Shown piece by piece: positions 1 to 7,283 of a DNA stretch of 51,370 nt. The stretch spans positions 1 to 51,370 of the forward strand of contig CAMJJT010000013.1 of assembly GCA_946406195.1 (NCBI GenBank), written 5' to 3'. Numbering within the stretch: the stretch's first letter is position 1; every line of letters begins with the position of its first letter. Made by a program: the position numbers and the translations under genes. This stretch comes from an uncultured Bacteroidales bacterium. GTDB lineage: Bacteria; Bacteroidota; Bacteroidia; Bacteroidales; Paludibacteraceae. The notes below the pieces were generated by a model. The model made no database searches. It had not been told where the DNA came from and saw only the letters and a program-made list of their open reading frames with translations.

Positions 1-56
1 CTATTCTCTATTCTCTATTCTCTATTCTCTATTCTCTATTCTCTATTCTCTATTCC
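1..56. repeat. 7-bp tandem repeat (CTATTCT, 8 units)
   Basis: The window opens inside a perfect tandem array of the 7-mer CTATTCT, with the last unit ending CTATTCC. It may continue to the left. It lies just downstream of rsmH, where the next division gene would be expected, and belongs to the simple word repeats seen between genes throughout this window. Confidence 0.9.
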
Positions 57-169
57 TTCTTTTTCTCTCTCTTCCGTTCTTCCCCTTCTTCGGCATCTGT
101 CAATATAGTCAGGACGATGTCATCGTCCGCTTTTCCCTCCCCTCCATGGGGGGAGTCGGAGCCTTTCAC
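50..169 (-). CDS. Possible 39-aa acidic/basic peptide downstream of rsmH
   Basis: A GTG codon overlaps the rsmH stop (GTGA arrangement) and opens a 39-codon frame that ends at a TAG inside the CTATTCT repeat. The peptide is polar, ending in a Glu/Lys/Arg-rich stretch, with no membrane segment. In related genomes an FtsL-like gene with one transmembrane helix usually follows rsmH, and this does not resemble it. It may be a real small gene, a remnant truncated by the repeat, or chance. The translational-coupling geometry is the only support. Confidence 0.2.
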   Translation of the reverse strand: MKGSDSPHGGEGKADDDIVLTILTDAEEGEERKREKKKE

Positions 170-1380
170 CTCTTCTCTGCGACGCGCAACTTGGCGCTCC
201 GAGCCCTCGGATTACGTTCTACCTCTTCCTCACTCGCCTCGCGTCCTTTCTCGATTACCTCAAACGGACTCAGGTTATTCCCGTAAAAATCCTTCTCTAT
301 CGTCCCTTCGAGGTTCCCGCTTCGCAGAAAATTCTTCACCAACCGATCCTCCAGCGAGTGATACGTCAAGATTGCTATCCGCCCTCCGGGCTTCAACAGA
401 TCCTGTGCTGCCACTAACATCTCCCTCAGTGCCCCCATCTCATCGTTCACCTCTATCCGCAACGCCTGAAACAGCCGTGCCAAATCCTTTTTGTACTGCG
501 TCGGAATCTCCAGCTCTCTTACATCCGCCAATCTTGGCGGATTTCCCTCTTCTTCTCCTTGCGTTGCACCTTGTTCTGTGCCCGTGAGTTTCGCGAGCGG
601 CATATTCATTGCCGCCGCTACTAACTCCTCTGTACGCATAATCGGCTTCTGAGAACGAGCCTTGCATATATTCCTTGCGATGCCCCTCCCGTTCTTCAAT
701 TCGCCGTATAACCAAAACAACTTCGCCAACTCCTCCTCGCTATACCCGTTTACAATATCCGCCGCCGTCCGTTTGGCGGTCTGGTTCATCCGCATATCCA
801 ACGGTGCGCTAAACCGAAAACTAAACCCTCTCTCCGGACAATCAAAATGGTGAAAACTAACCCCCAAATCCGCTAACAACCCATCAATCTCCGTCACCCC
901 GTAATATTCCATCCAGTTCCGTAAGTACCTAAAATTACTATGCACAAACGTCCATTTTGCATCGTGCTTTAGTGCGCGATCTTCCCCCTCTCCTTTGATC
1001 GCATTCTCATACGCCTCGATATCCTGATCAAAAGAGAACAGCCGCCCGCCCTCTTCCTTGTCCTGTTCGCGTCGGTATTCTGCCGTGTTCTTCTCTTCGT
1101 TCTGTTCGCGGGGCTTTAGCTCCGCGTTTTCTACGTCGTCCATTCCGCCGGATGTCATCCGGCTACCCTCTCCTTTGTCCTGTTCAGCGGCATACTTACC
1201 GCCGTTAACCTCATTTTTAATTTTTAATTTTTCATTTTTCATTCCGTGCAATTCACTGAGAATTGCACGGCTGTGTCCTCCGCCGCCGAAAGTAACATCC
1301 ACATAAACCCCGTTTGGCTTAATGGCCAAACCCTCAATCGTCTCTTTCAGCATCGCCGGTATGTGGTATATCTCTTCCAT
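166..1380 (-). CDS. rsmH: 16S rRNA (cytosine(1402)-N4)-methyltransferase RsmH, with two in-frame insertions
   Basis: RsmH methylates N4 of C1402 in the 16S rRNA decoding centre using S-adenosylmethionine. The SAM-binding motif (VDVTFGGGGHS) is near the N-terminus, and the family motifs FSFDQD, the ADLGVSFHHFD segment, FQALRIEVNDE and LTYHSLEDR-type C-terminal residues are all visible. ATG at 1380 is preferred to an upstream frame because it follows a GGGAG ribosome-binding site and gives the usual MEEIYHIPAML start. At 404 aa it is about 90-100 residues longer than typical. The excess sits at residues about 40-117 and 260-286, which are low-complexity and encoded by palindromic or AT-word repeats. 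The catalytic core looks intact. It follows mraZ, as in most dcw clusters. Confidence 0.93.
   Translation of the reverse strand: MEEIYHIPAMLKETIEGLAIKPNGVYVDVTFGGGGHSRAILSELHGMKNEKLKIKNEVNGGKYAAEQDKGEGSRMTSGGMDDVENAELKPREQNEEKNTAEYRREQDKEEGGRLFSFDQDIEAYENAIKGEGEDRALKHDAKWTFVHSNFRYLRNWMEYYGVTEIDGLLADLGVSFHHFDCPERGFSFRFSAPLDMRMNQTAKRTAADIVNGYSEEELAKLFWLYGELKNGRGIARNICKARSQKPIMRTEELVAAAMNMPLAKLTGTEQGATQGEEEGNPPRLADVRELEIPTQYKKDLARLFQALRIEVNDEMGALREMLVAAQDLLKPGGRIAILTYHSLEDRLVKNFLRSGNLEGTIEKDFYGNNLSPFEVIEKGREASEEEVERNPRARSAKLRVAEKR
523..542. repeat. Perfect 9-bp palindrome inside rsmH (insertion 2)
   Basis: ATCCGCCAA and TTGGCGGAT are separated by two bases, followed on the plus strand by a pyrimidine-rich stretch. 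The segment falls in an in-frame extra of about 27 residues just before the conserved FQALRIEVNDE motif. The palindrome-plus-CT-spacer layout matches the other rsmH insertion and the 21.7 kb cluster. Confidence 0.7.
1031..1290. repeat. Palindrome and AT-word cluster inside rsmH (insertion 1)
   Basis: Four dyads lie here in frame: CGCGGGGC/GCTCCGCG (1107-1126), GCCGGATG/CATCCGGC (1147-1163), GCGG/CCGC (1187-1202) and the 11-bp CCGTGCAATTC/GAATTGCACGG (1244-1270). Between them are CT-rich spacers and an AATTTTTAATTTTTAATT-type run (about 1212-1240). A segment encoding EQDK-EGG/EQDKGEGS occurs twice. In other RsmH proteins the GGGGHS motif is followed within about 15 residues by FDQD, so this block separates two parts that are normally adjacent. 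Confidence 0.75.
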
Positions 1381-1430
1381 TTTTGTCTCCCTTTGTCTAT
1401 CTTTCAAATACTATCTCAGTACTATAGTAC

Positions 1431-1503
1431 GCAATTAGTATGCGATTAGTAGGTAATTAGTAGGTGATTAGTAGGTTATTAGTAGGTTATTAGTAGGTTA
1501 TTT
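1431..1503. repeat. 11-bp imperfect tandem repeat between mraZ and rsmH
   Basis: About six to seven imperfect copies of ATTAGTAGGTT/ATTAGTAGGTA fill the spacer between the mraZ stop and the rsmH start. No hairpin with a T-tract is evident, so it is not an obvious terminator. It probably belongs to the same class of expanding AT-rich words found elsewhere in the window. Confidence 0.85.
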
Positions 1504-1527
1504 TGCCGACCATCTGCTGACCATTAC

Positions 1528-1989
1528 TTACAGTTTAGCCTCGGTCCTTTTCATCTTTGCACGCAGTCTTGCCGCCAATTCGGTCTGACTCAGACGTTTC
1601 TCGGCGAATTTCTCAGGTGCCCAGAGCGCAAAGCGGTTCAACATGCCGACAAACAGTACGTCCTGCTGCGCGCCGATGGTCTCTAAATTCTTCTTCTGCA
1701 GCAAGATTCGTCCCTGTCCGTCCATCTCCATATATTCCGCGTCAGCCATGAACTGCATGAGGATCAACTGATCCTCGGGATCCCATTCGTCCAAGTTGGC
1801 ACGTAACTGCTCCACTTTCTCGTTCCATACCAACTCCGGATAGAACATCAGACACTCGTTGTCCGTATCTCTACGCATAACGATTCGTTTACTCTCAGCC
1901 TCCGCCAAGATCTTCCGATAAACAGCCGGCACAAATATACGTCCTTTCTCGTCCAACCGACCTTCTATATTTCCAATAAATGTCTGCAT
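1528..1989 (-). CDS. mraZ: Transcriptional regulator MraZ
   Basis: MraZ is a ring-forming SpoVT/AbrB-type DNA-binding protein that regulates the division and cell-wall (dcw) cluster it usually heads. The 153-aa frame from ATG 1989 (MQTFIGNIEGRLDEKGRIF) contains the two expected repeats, seen as DEKGRIFVPAVYR near the N-terminus and DGQGRILLQ in the second half. The open frame extends about 40 residues further upstream, but that part is unlike the family, so 1989 is taken as the start. rsmH lies downstream on the same strand after a repeat-filled spacer. Ring-forming MraZ normally binds direct repeats upstream of its own gene; I did not see a clear set here. Confidence 0.95.
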   Translation of the reverse strand: MQTFIGNIEGRLDEKGRIFVPAVYRKILAEAESKRIVMRRDTDNECLMFYPELVWNEKVEQLRANLDEWDPEDQLILMQFMADAEYMEMDGQGRILLQKKNLETIGAQQDVLFVGMLNRFALWAPEKFAEKRLSQTELAARLRAKMKRTEAKL

Positions 1990-2037
1990 CTCAAAATTTG
2001 TAATTATCAATTGTGCATTCTGAATTATTTCACGCTG

Positions 2038-2068
2038 CAAAATTACAAAAAAGTTTTGATATTCACCA
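2038..2068 (-). promoter_or_regulatory. Candidate promoter of mraZ
   Basis: On the minus strand TAATTTTG (2045-2038) fits the Bacteroidota -7 element TAnnTTTG. The -33 element at the expected N20 spacing reads TGG rather than TTG, so the match is weaker than at the other promoters here. It would leave a 5' leader of about 40 nt before mraZ. Confidence 0.4.
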
Positions 2069-2232
2069 CATTTCCCCACGAAAAAAATTATCAATTGTTT
2101 TATTAACATGAAATAAACAATATTATAGAAGTATAATTCTCCATAAAATCAGTATTTTACACGACTTATTAACATTTTAATAAAAAGTGGGGCAAAATGG
2201 GTGATAAACACTTCCCCTTCTTCCTTCCTATA

Positions 2233-2269
2233 CAAAAAGAGACCGCTTGGCACGATTCGCCAAGCGGTC
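2233..2269 (-). terminator. Intrinsic terminator after the FISUMP-type lipoprotein
   Basis: A perfect 11-bp inverted repeat (GACCGCTTGGC 2241-2251, GCCAAGCGGTC 2259-2269) is followed on the minus strand by TCTTTTTG. It lies about 40 bp after the stop of the lipoprotein gene, in the correct orientation. Confidence 0.9.
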
Positions 2270-2310
2270 CTGTTAGAGATTTTCTCTTCCCCAAAAGATC
2301 CCTTTCGCAA

Positions 2311-4041
2311 TTATAAATCTCTAACCAAACGGATGGAGCAACCTGTTCGAGCCGGTTGAGATGAATGAGCATCAACAGTTTGTGAGTCGTCATAAGAGAT
2401 TAGCATAACTATCGGCTCTGTATCTCCGCTTAATAATGTACAAGACCAATAATGAGCATTAAGAAGTGAAAATTGTACATATGTAGCTAATCCATGATAT
2501 ACATCTCGTCTTCCGGCTGCAGGCAAAAATACAGCTCCAGCTGCTTCTAATTGTGCCCATTGAGACACTGTGTATCGGTTTTCGTTATACATGAATCCGT
2601 TATTTGCTTCTATTGCCACATCAACACTCTCGTCGTTCACATCAATAAATGGATTATTGTATTTGTAATACGAGAGCCCTACTGCTGGAACGATGAAATT
2701 AAATGACAAGTCGTTAGCCGTCTTTAGAGCCAATTCTGTCGGCAATACGAAATCATCAGGCAGCAAGATTACACCTTTCACGTTACCATGAGGTAGTCCA
2801 TCAATGGATGCCGTCGTGAATAAGTCACCGGCATTTGTACGACCACAGAATAAATAATGCCACTCATCCATGGAAAGCGTACGCCATGTGTTAGCAGGGT
2901 ATGTGATATCCGCTCTAGGATCATAAATCTCATTAACTCCCCAATCAACAAACGGGGTGCCAATAAATTCTTGGTTATCTACATTCCATTTAAGTGGTTC
3001 ATTTGCCGTGTTCCAACCCAATAAATCAATCCAACCATGATTATTAATTATCTCTCCGTTATTCGGTTGCGTATTACTGCATTTCTCATCGCCGATATAT
3101 ACATTACCGACCCATCCGGACCAAATAGATCCATACACGACGCTATCTCCTACGAAATCATACTGATTTTCTGCGATGCGCCAAACACCCGTTGATCCGT
3201 TGTACTGCAAGTTACCATGTGCGAACTCGATTTGTTTGGTTGGGCTAATGGAGAATGGATGAACCTCATTCTTGACAGCCATGCCTACCGTAATAATATA
3301 ATATTTGCCATCCTCAAAACTCTTGGCAGAAGGAGAAGTATAAGTGTATGTCTCCGAACCGACGGTAGCTGTCAGTTTGATGGTCTTGTCGCTAAAACCA
3401 GGGAGGGCAACAAAGATTTCGCTTGTCGCCGAAGGCGGTGTAATGGTATAACTCACGCCGTCAACTTCCACTACTAACTGGCTGGCACTCAATGCCGCGT
3501 CTTTCGCTTCGTTCATGAGCGTCAACTTAACTATCGCTTGGCGATTCTCAAACACTGCGACGCCCTCATCAAAAGTGATGCTACCCCAAGTCACACTGGC
3601 TACATGGATATTCGCAACCGCATAATCGCAGTGAGAAGCGATATAATCTATTGTGCCTCCCTGATTCGTATAGTTCGGCGACAAGAACTTCAACTCCAAT
3701 ACATCTCCTGCATTGATGGTACCTGCCAGATCACCTGATAGAACCGTTTGTATTCCGTCCGATTCCGCTGCAAGATAGCCCTCCAAATCGGCATTCTTCG
3801 TCAGATTGCGTACGCTCACTAGTTCGCCCGCTGCCCAGGATGCGGTCAACGTGTTGCCCTCCAGCCCCAAAGCGCGTCTCGGACCATTCATCTGTTGCCC
3901 TTCGCCCTTTCCGGCTTGAATGCTCACATGGTATCGTTGTACGTTTGCAGACTGTTCCGGCTCGTTCTTGTTACACCCCGAAAAGATAAGGAACAAAGTA
4001 ATTAAGTACAATGTACTAAATAAGAATACACTCTTTTTCAT
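2311..4041 (-). CDS. Surface lipoprotein, fimbrillin-like N-terminus and FISUMP/Lcl-type C-terminal domain
   Basis: The 576-aa product starts with a lipoprotein signal peptide (MKKSVFLFSTLYLITLFLIFSGC), so Cys23 is probably lipidated. Residues about 30-260 look like the beta-rich N-terminal domain of Bacteroidales fimbrillin-like lipoproteins. Residues about 265-576 resemble the Fibrobacter-type paralogous (FISUMP/DUF1566-like) domain: FAHGNLQYN, WIDLLGW, WRTLSMDEWHYLF, FLPAAGRRD, YWSCT and the terminal GCSIRLVRDL. Such domains are common on anchored surface proteins, but their ligands are mostly unknown. ATG 4041 is chosen over GTG 4065 because an AAAGGAG site sits just upstream and the signal peptide starts there. 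It is co-transcribed with the 52-aa peptide gene upstream. Confidence 0.8.
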   Translation of the reverse strand: MKKSVFLFSTLYLITLFLIFSGCNKNEPEQSANVQRYHVSIQAGKGEGQQMNGPRRALGLEGNTLTASWAAGELVSVRNLTKNADLEGYLAAESDGIQTVLSGDLAGTINAGDVLELKFLSPNYTNQGGTIDYIASHCDYAVANIHVASVTWGSITFDEGVAVFENRQAIVKLTLMNEAKDAALSASQLVVEVDGVSYTITPPSATSEIFVALPGFSDKTIKLTATVGSETYTYTSPSAKSFEDGKYYIITVGMAVKNEVHPFSISPTKQIEFAHGNLQYNGSTGVWRIAENQYDFVGDSVVYGSIWSGWVGNVYIGDEKCSNTQPNNGEIINNHGWIDLLGWNTANEPLKWNVDNQEFIGTPFVDWGVNEIYDPRADITYPANTWRTLSMDEWHYLFCGRTNAGDLFTTASIDGLPHGNVKGVILLPDDFVLPTELALKTANDLSFNFIVPAVGLSYYKYNNPFIDVNDESVDVAIEANNGFMYNENRYTVSQWAQLEAAGAVFLPAAGRRDVYHGLATYVQFSLLNAHYWSCTLLSGDTEPIVMLISYDDSQTVDAHSSQPARTGCSIRLVRDL

Positions 4042-4058
4042 CTTTCTCTCCTTTGTTT

Positions 4059-4217
4059 TTACCACTCTTCAGGGAATCCCTCTCCATAACCTTCGCGCAA
4101 TGCATTCACGGGAGCATTGGAAGGCCACGCCTGACTCCCGGATAAAACATGAGACTCCATTTCCACCCCTACAATCTCCGTCGATGGTGTCTGATAATTC
4201 ACTTTTTCTTTCTTCAT
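4059..4217 (-). CDS. Small 52-aa Bacteroidales peptide (MKKEKVNYQTPSTEIVGVE type)
   Basis: A complete 52-codon frame runs from ATG 4217 to TAA 4059, ending 17 bp before the lipoprotein start. Its opening, lysine-rich then Y-x-TPS-x-EIV-x-VE-x-E...L-SGS, matches a pattern I recall from many short uncharacterised Bacteroidales proteins that often precede surface-protein genes. It has no signal peptide or membrane segment, and its function is unknown. A good promoter lies 50 bp upstream. The pattern and the operon position support a real gene. Confidence 0.65.
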   Translation of the reverse strand: MKKEKVNYQTPSTEIVGVEMESHVLSGSQAWPSNAPVNALREGYGEGFPEEW

Positions 4218-4267
4218 TATGCTTGTTTATTGAAATTGGTACTACTACAACTTCCGAAAATTTTTTG

Positions 4268-4298
4268 CAAAAGTACTGCTTTTATTTAATATGTACAA
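4268..4298 (-). promoter_or_regulatory. Promoter of the small peptide-lipoprotein operon
   Basis: On the minus strand TTG (4298-4296), a 20-bp spacer and TACTTTTG (4275-4268) match the Bacteroidota TTG-N20-TAnnTTTG promoter. The predicted transcription start is about 45 nt upstream of the 52-aa gene. The rest of the 4218-4465 gap holds only this promoter and the rnf terminator. Confidence 0.8.
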
Positions 4299-4404
4299 AC
4301 GTAAATTGAATAAATTGACTTATAGTACATAAACTATGATTTATTTTACATTAAGTTCAAATTTGTGTTTTTTTTCTACGCGATTTTGTGTAAAAATTGG
4401 CTAA

Positions 4405-4438
4405 AATAAAGATACGCGCACGTGTGAGCGTGCGCGTA
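4405..4438 (-). terminator. Intrinsic terminator of the rnf operon
   Basis: A perfect 10-bp inverted repeat, TACGCGCACG (4413-4422) and CGTGCGCGTA (4429-4438), is followed on the minus strand by a T-rich run (TCTTTATTTT). It lies 28 bp beyond the rnfA stop. Confidence 0.85.
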
Positions 4439-4465
4439 CCTTAATTTAATATATGCGTTTGGGTG

Positions 4466-5059
4466 TTATACCACTCCGCTGAATCCCATGAAAGCCATGG
4501 CAAGAAGACCTGCGGTCAGAAGAGCAATCGGAGTGCCCTTCATTGCCTCCGGCACTTTAGCCAGAGCAAGTTGCTCGCGGATTCCGGCAAACAGGATGAG
4601 TGCAAGACCGAAACCGAGTGCCGTTGCAAATGCAAACAGCGTGCCGGTTAACATACCGTGCTCTGCTCCCATCGGAAGTTTCTCTGTCCCGTTAGCTACC
4701 AAGATGGCTACACCTAAGATACAGCAGTTAGTCGTGATCAGCGGCAGGAACACACCTAACGCCTGATACAACGACGGACTGATTTTCTTCAGGATGATCT
4801 CAATCATCTGCACAAGGGCAGCGATGATAAGGATGAAGAGAATCGTTTGCAAGAACTCCAAACCCCATGCTACCAGTAACATCTGTAGCAGATAGGTTAC
4901 GACGGTTGCTAATGTCAGCACGAATACCACTGCGGCACTCATTCCCATTGCCGTGTCAATCTTCTTGCTGACACCTAAGAACGGGCAAATTCCCAAGAAC
5001 TGACTCAATACGATATTATTAACAAATATCGCAGAGATAAAAATCAAAAAGTAAACCAT
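4466..5059 (-). CDS. rnfA: Rnf complex membrane subunit RnfA
   Basis: RnfA is one of two homologous six-helix membrane subunits of the Rnf complex, which couples electron transfer from reduced ferredoxin to NAD+ with Na+ or H+ export. The 197-aa product is hydrophobic throughout. It carries the conserved Cys in SQFLGICPFLGV near residue 25 and the TNCCILG motif near residue 112. In the homologous NqrD/NqrE pair such cysteines hold an intramembrane iron-sulfur centre. It is the last gene of rseC-rnfBCDGEA, two bases after rnfE, and is followed by a strong terminator. Confidence 0.96.
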   Translation of the reverse strand: MVYFLIFISAIFVNNIVLSQFLGICPFLGVSKKIDTAMGMSAAVVFVLTLATVVTYLLQMLLVAWGLEFLQTILFILIIAALVQMIEIILKKISPSLYQALGVFLPLITTNCCILGVAILVANGTEKLPMGAEHGMLTGTLFAFATALGFGLALILFAGIREQLALAKVPEAMKGTPIALLTAGLLAMAFMGFSGVV

Positions 5060-5061
5060 AA

Positions 5062-5649
5062 TTATTTGTTCTGGATTTTGTTAATAATGACCATTAAATA
5101 CGCAAGTGCGATGAAGGCACCCGGTGCAAGTACGAATACCAGTGCGCCGTAGTTGTCCGGGAAGAGGTGGAAACCGAAGCAAGCACCTGTTCCGAGTAAC
5201 TCACGCACAGCGCCAAGCAGCGTCAGGGCGAGGGTAAAACCAAGACCCATACCGATTCCGTCAAGGGCACTCAGACCTACACTGTTCTTTGCTGCAAAAG
5301 CCTCTGCACGACCCAACACGATACAGTTCACTACGATCAGCGGGATAAATAATCCCAACACATCGTAGATTGCCGGCAGGTATGCTTGCATCAACAACTG
5401 AACAAGCGTTACGAAGGTCGCAATCACCACGATGAATGCCGGAATACGAACCTTATCCGGGATCAGATTCTTCAGCAGCGAGATCACAACGTTCGAGCAG
5501 ATGAGCACGAACATCGTTGCCAAACCCATCGACATACCGTTGATAGCACTGGTGGTCGTCGCCAGCGTCGGACACATACCGAGTACGAGGACGAATGTCG
5601 GGTTCTCTTTGAGAATACCGTTCGTCAATACTTTCATTCCATTACTCAT
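5062..5649 (-). CDS. rnfE: Rnf complex membrane subunit RnfE
   Basis: This is the 195-aa integral membrane partner of RnfA, with six predicted helices. The family signatures are ENPTFVLVLGMCPTLATTTSA near the N-terminus and VNCIVLGRAEAFA in the middle. Their cysteines correspond to those in RnfA and are expected to help bind an intramembrane iron-sulfur cluster. The start codon overlaps the end of rnfG by 8 bp, so translation is probably coupled. RnfE and RnfA together form the core through which electrons cross the membrane. Confidence 0.96.
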   Translation of the reverse strand: MSNGMKVLTNGILKENPTFVLVLGMCPTLATTTSAINGMSMGLATMFVLICSNVVISLLKNLIPDKVRIPAFIVVIATFVTLVQLLMQAYLPAIYDVLGLFIPLIVVNCIVLGRAEAFAAKNSVGLSALDGIGMGLGFTLALTLLGAVRELLGTGACFGFHLFPDNYGALVFVLAPGAFIALAYLMVIINKIQNK

Positions 5650-6247
5650 CTTTAGCCTCCGTTTCTGTTACTTGTTCTACAACTTCTTCTTGTACTTCGT
5701 CCTCTGTACTTTGTACTTCGTCACTTTGTACTTTGTTTAATTGGCTGGCACCGGTATGTGCTTCCACACCGTGGAACTCGGCATATGCTTGGTTGACAGC
5801 CTTCAGGAATGCGCGGGAAGAGATAGTAGCCGCGGTGATGGCATCTACGTCTCCACCGTCTTTGCTAACCGTCAGACTACCCGCCTTGCGACCGATAATA
5901 TTCTGACCCGGTTTGTCTGCGTTCTTGAACCAGTGGGTCATATGGGAACCCAGACCCGGAGTCTCTTGGTGCTCCAAGATCTCATATCCAAGGATATTTC
6001 CTTCTGCATCAAATCCTACCATTACACGGAACTGACCGCCAAAACCATCTACTGCAGCTTCGATAGCGGTTCCGTCTTCATGTCCGGCAAGAACGGCTTT
6101 CTTAGCTGCCTCTTGTTTGGCAATCTTCTGCGCGTTGATGCTCTCCAGCGTAAGGATATAAACGCCGGCCAGTGCTCCTGCTGCTACCATGGAGATGATA
6201 ACAAGGCTAAGAACCATGTTTTTGAATGTACTTTCTAACTTTGCCAT
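5642..6247 (-). CDS. rnfG: Rnf complex subunit RnfG (covalent FMN), with an acidic repeat tail
   Basis: RnfG is a flavoprotein with one N-terminal membrane anchor (residues about 8-32) and an extracytoplasmic FMN-binding domain. The FMN-attachment motif is seen as DAITAATISS near residues 135-144; the second Thr should carry the phosphoester-linked FMN. After about residue 165 the protein continues into an unusual Glu/Val/Gln-rich tail, encoded by alternating GTACTTTGT/GTACTTCGT words. The tail looks like repeat expansion rather than a functional domain. It overlaps rnfE by 8 bp and sits between rnfD and rnfE in the usual order. Confidence 0.94.
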   Translation of the reverse strand: MAKLESTFKNMVLSLVIISMVAAGALAGVYILTLESINAQKIAKQEAAKKAVLAGHEDGTAIEAAVDGFGGQFRVMVGFDAEGNILGYEILEHQETPGLGSHMTHWFKNADKPGQNIIGRKAGSLTVSKDGGDVDAITAATISSRAFLKAVNQAYAEFHGVEAHTGASQLNKVQSDEVQSTEDEVQEEVVEQVTETEAKDE

Positions 6248-6258
6248 AACGTACCTCC

Positions 6259-7269
6259 TTATTTCTTTTTCTCGCCGAAACGTTGCGGACGAATCTTATT
6301 CAACAATGGAACACAGGCGTTCATGATCAGGATAGCGAACGACATACCTTCCGGATAAGCACCCCATGTACGAATCACCATCATAATGAATCCGATACCG
6401 ACACCGAAGATGATCTTACCCCATGCACTCATCGGGCTGGTCACATAATCGGTAGCCATGAAGAATGCACCAAGCATCAGACCTCCGGTCAGCAACTCAT
6501 AAGCTACGTATTGGCAACTATCCATGCCTTCCGGTGTACCGATCCACGCGAACAATGCTACGGTAGCAATGATCGATACCGGTATATGCCATGTGATGAC
6601 ACGTGTGCAGATCAGGAACAGACCGCCGAGGATGAGCGCTAACGCGCAGACCTCACCAAGCGAACCGCCCATAGCTCCTAAGAAAGCGTCTTTGAGGGCA
6701 GGCAGTTGGTCCATTACGCTCAGATCACCTGTCTTAGCCATGTGCTTGAGGTAATAGAGCGGGGTAGCACCTGTCTCTGCATCCAGATAACTGGTTCCGA
6801 AACCTTGCGGTGTGGGCCATGTGGTCATCTGAGCAGGGAAAGAGATCAACAGGAATACACGACCTACCAGAGCCGGGTTGAACGGGTTCTGACCCAAACC
6901 ACCGAACGTCATCTTACCCACGCCGATGGCTACTACTGCGCCAATCAGAACGATCCACCAATCCAGACTGGACGGCAGGTTGAATGCCAACAGCAGACCC
7001 GTCAGAACTGCCGATAAGTCACCGATGGTTTGTCTTTGCTCTTTGAGCAAGAAACGGCTGATACACCACTCGGTCAGCACACAGGCGCAAACCGAGATAG
7101 CCGCCGTGATAAGTGCTCCTACGCCAAACTCGATTACTGACACTACATAAGCAGGCAGCAGGGCGAGAATGACCAAAAGCATATTCCGGCGAACTGAATC
7201 ACCACTGTGGGCGTGAGGAGCCGGAGCAACAATTAATTGTTTCATATCTAAATAATTATCAATTTTCAA
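6259..7269 (-). CDS. rnfD: Rnf complex membrane subunit RnfD (covalent FMN)
   Basis: RnfD is a polytopic membrane subunit, here 336 aa with about nine or ten hydrophobic segments. The covalent FMN site is visible as AETGATPLYYL around residue 165, in the family pattern S/T-GAT, where the Thr is flavinylated. GLGQNPFNPALVGR before it and MATDYVTSPMSAWGKIIFG near the C-terminus are also family-typical. It lies between rnfC and rnfG. A short run of TCAATTAT words fills the 14-bp spacer to rnfC. Confidence 0.96.
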   Translation of the reverse strand: MKIDNYLDMKQLIVAPAPHAHSGDSVRRNMLLVILALLPAYVVSVIEFGVGALITAAISVCACVLTEWCISRFLLKEQRQTIGDLSAVLTGLLLAFNLPSSLDWWIVLIGAVVAIGVGKMTFGGLGQNPFNPALVGRVFLLISFPAQMTTWPTPQGFGTSYLDAETGATPLYYLKHMAKTGDLSVMDQLPALKDAFLGAMGGSLGEVCALALILGGLFLICTRVITWHIPVSIIATVALFAWIGTPEGMDSCQYVAYELLTGGLMLGAFFMATDYVTSPMSAWGKIIFGVGIGFIMMVIRTWGAYPEGMSFAILIMNACVPLLNKIRPQRFGEKKK

Positions 7270-7283
7270 CTATCAATTATCAA

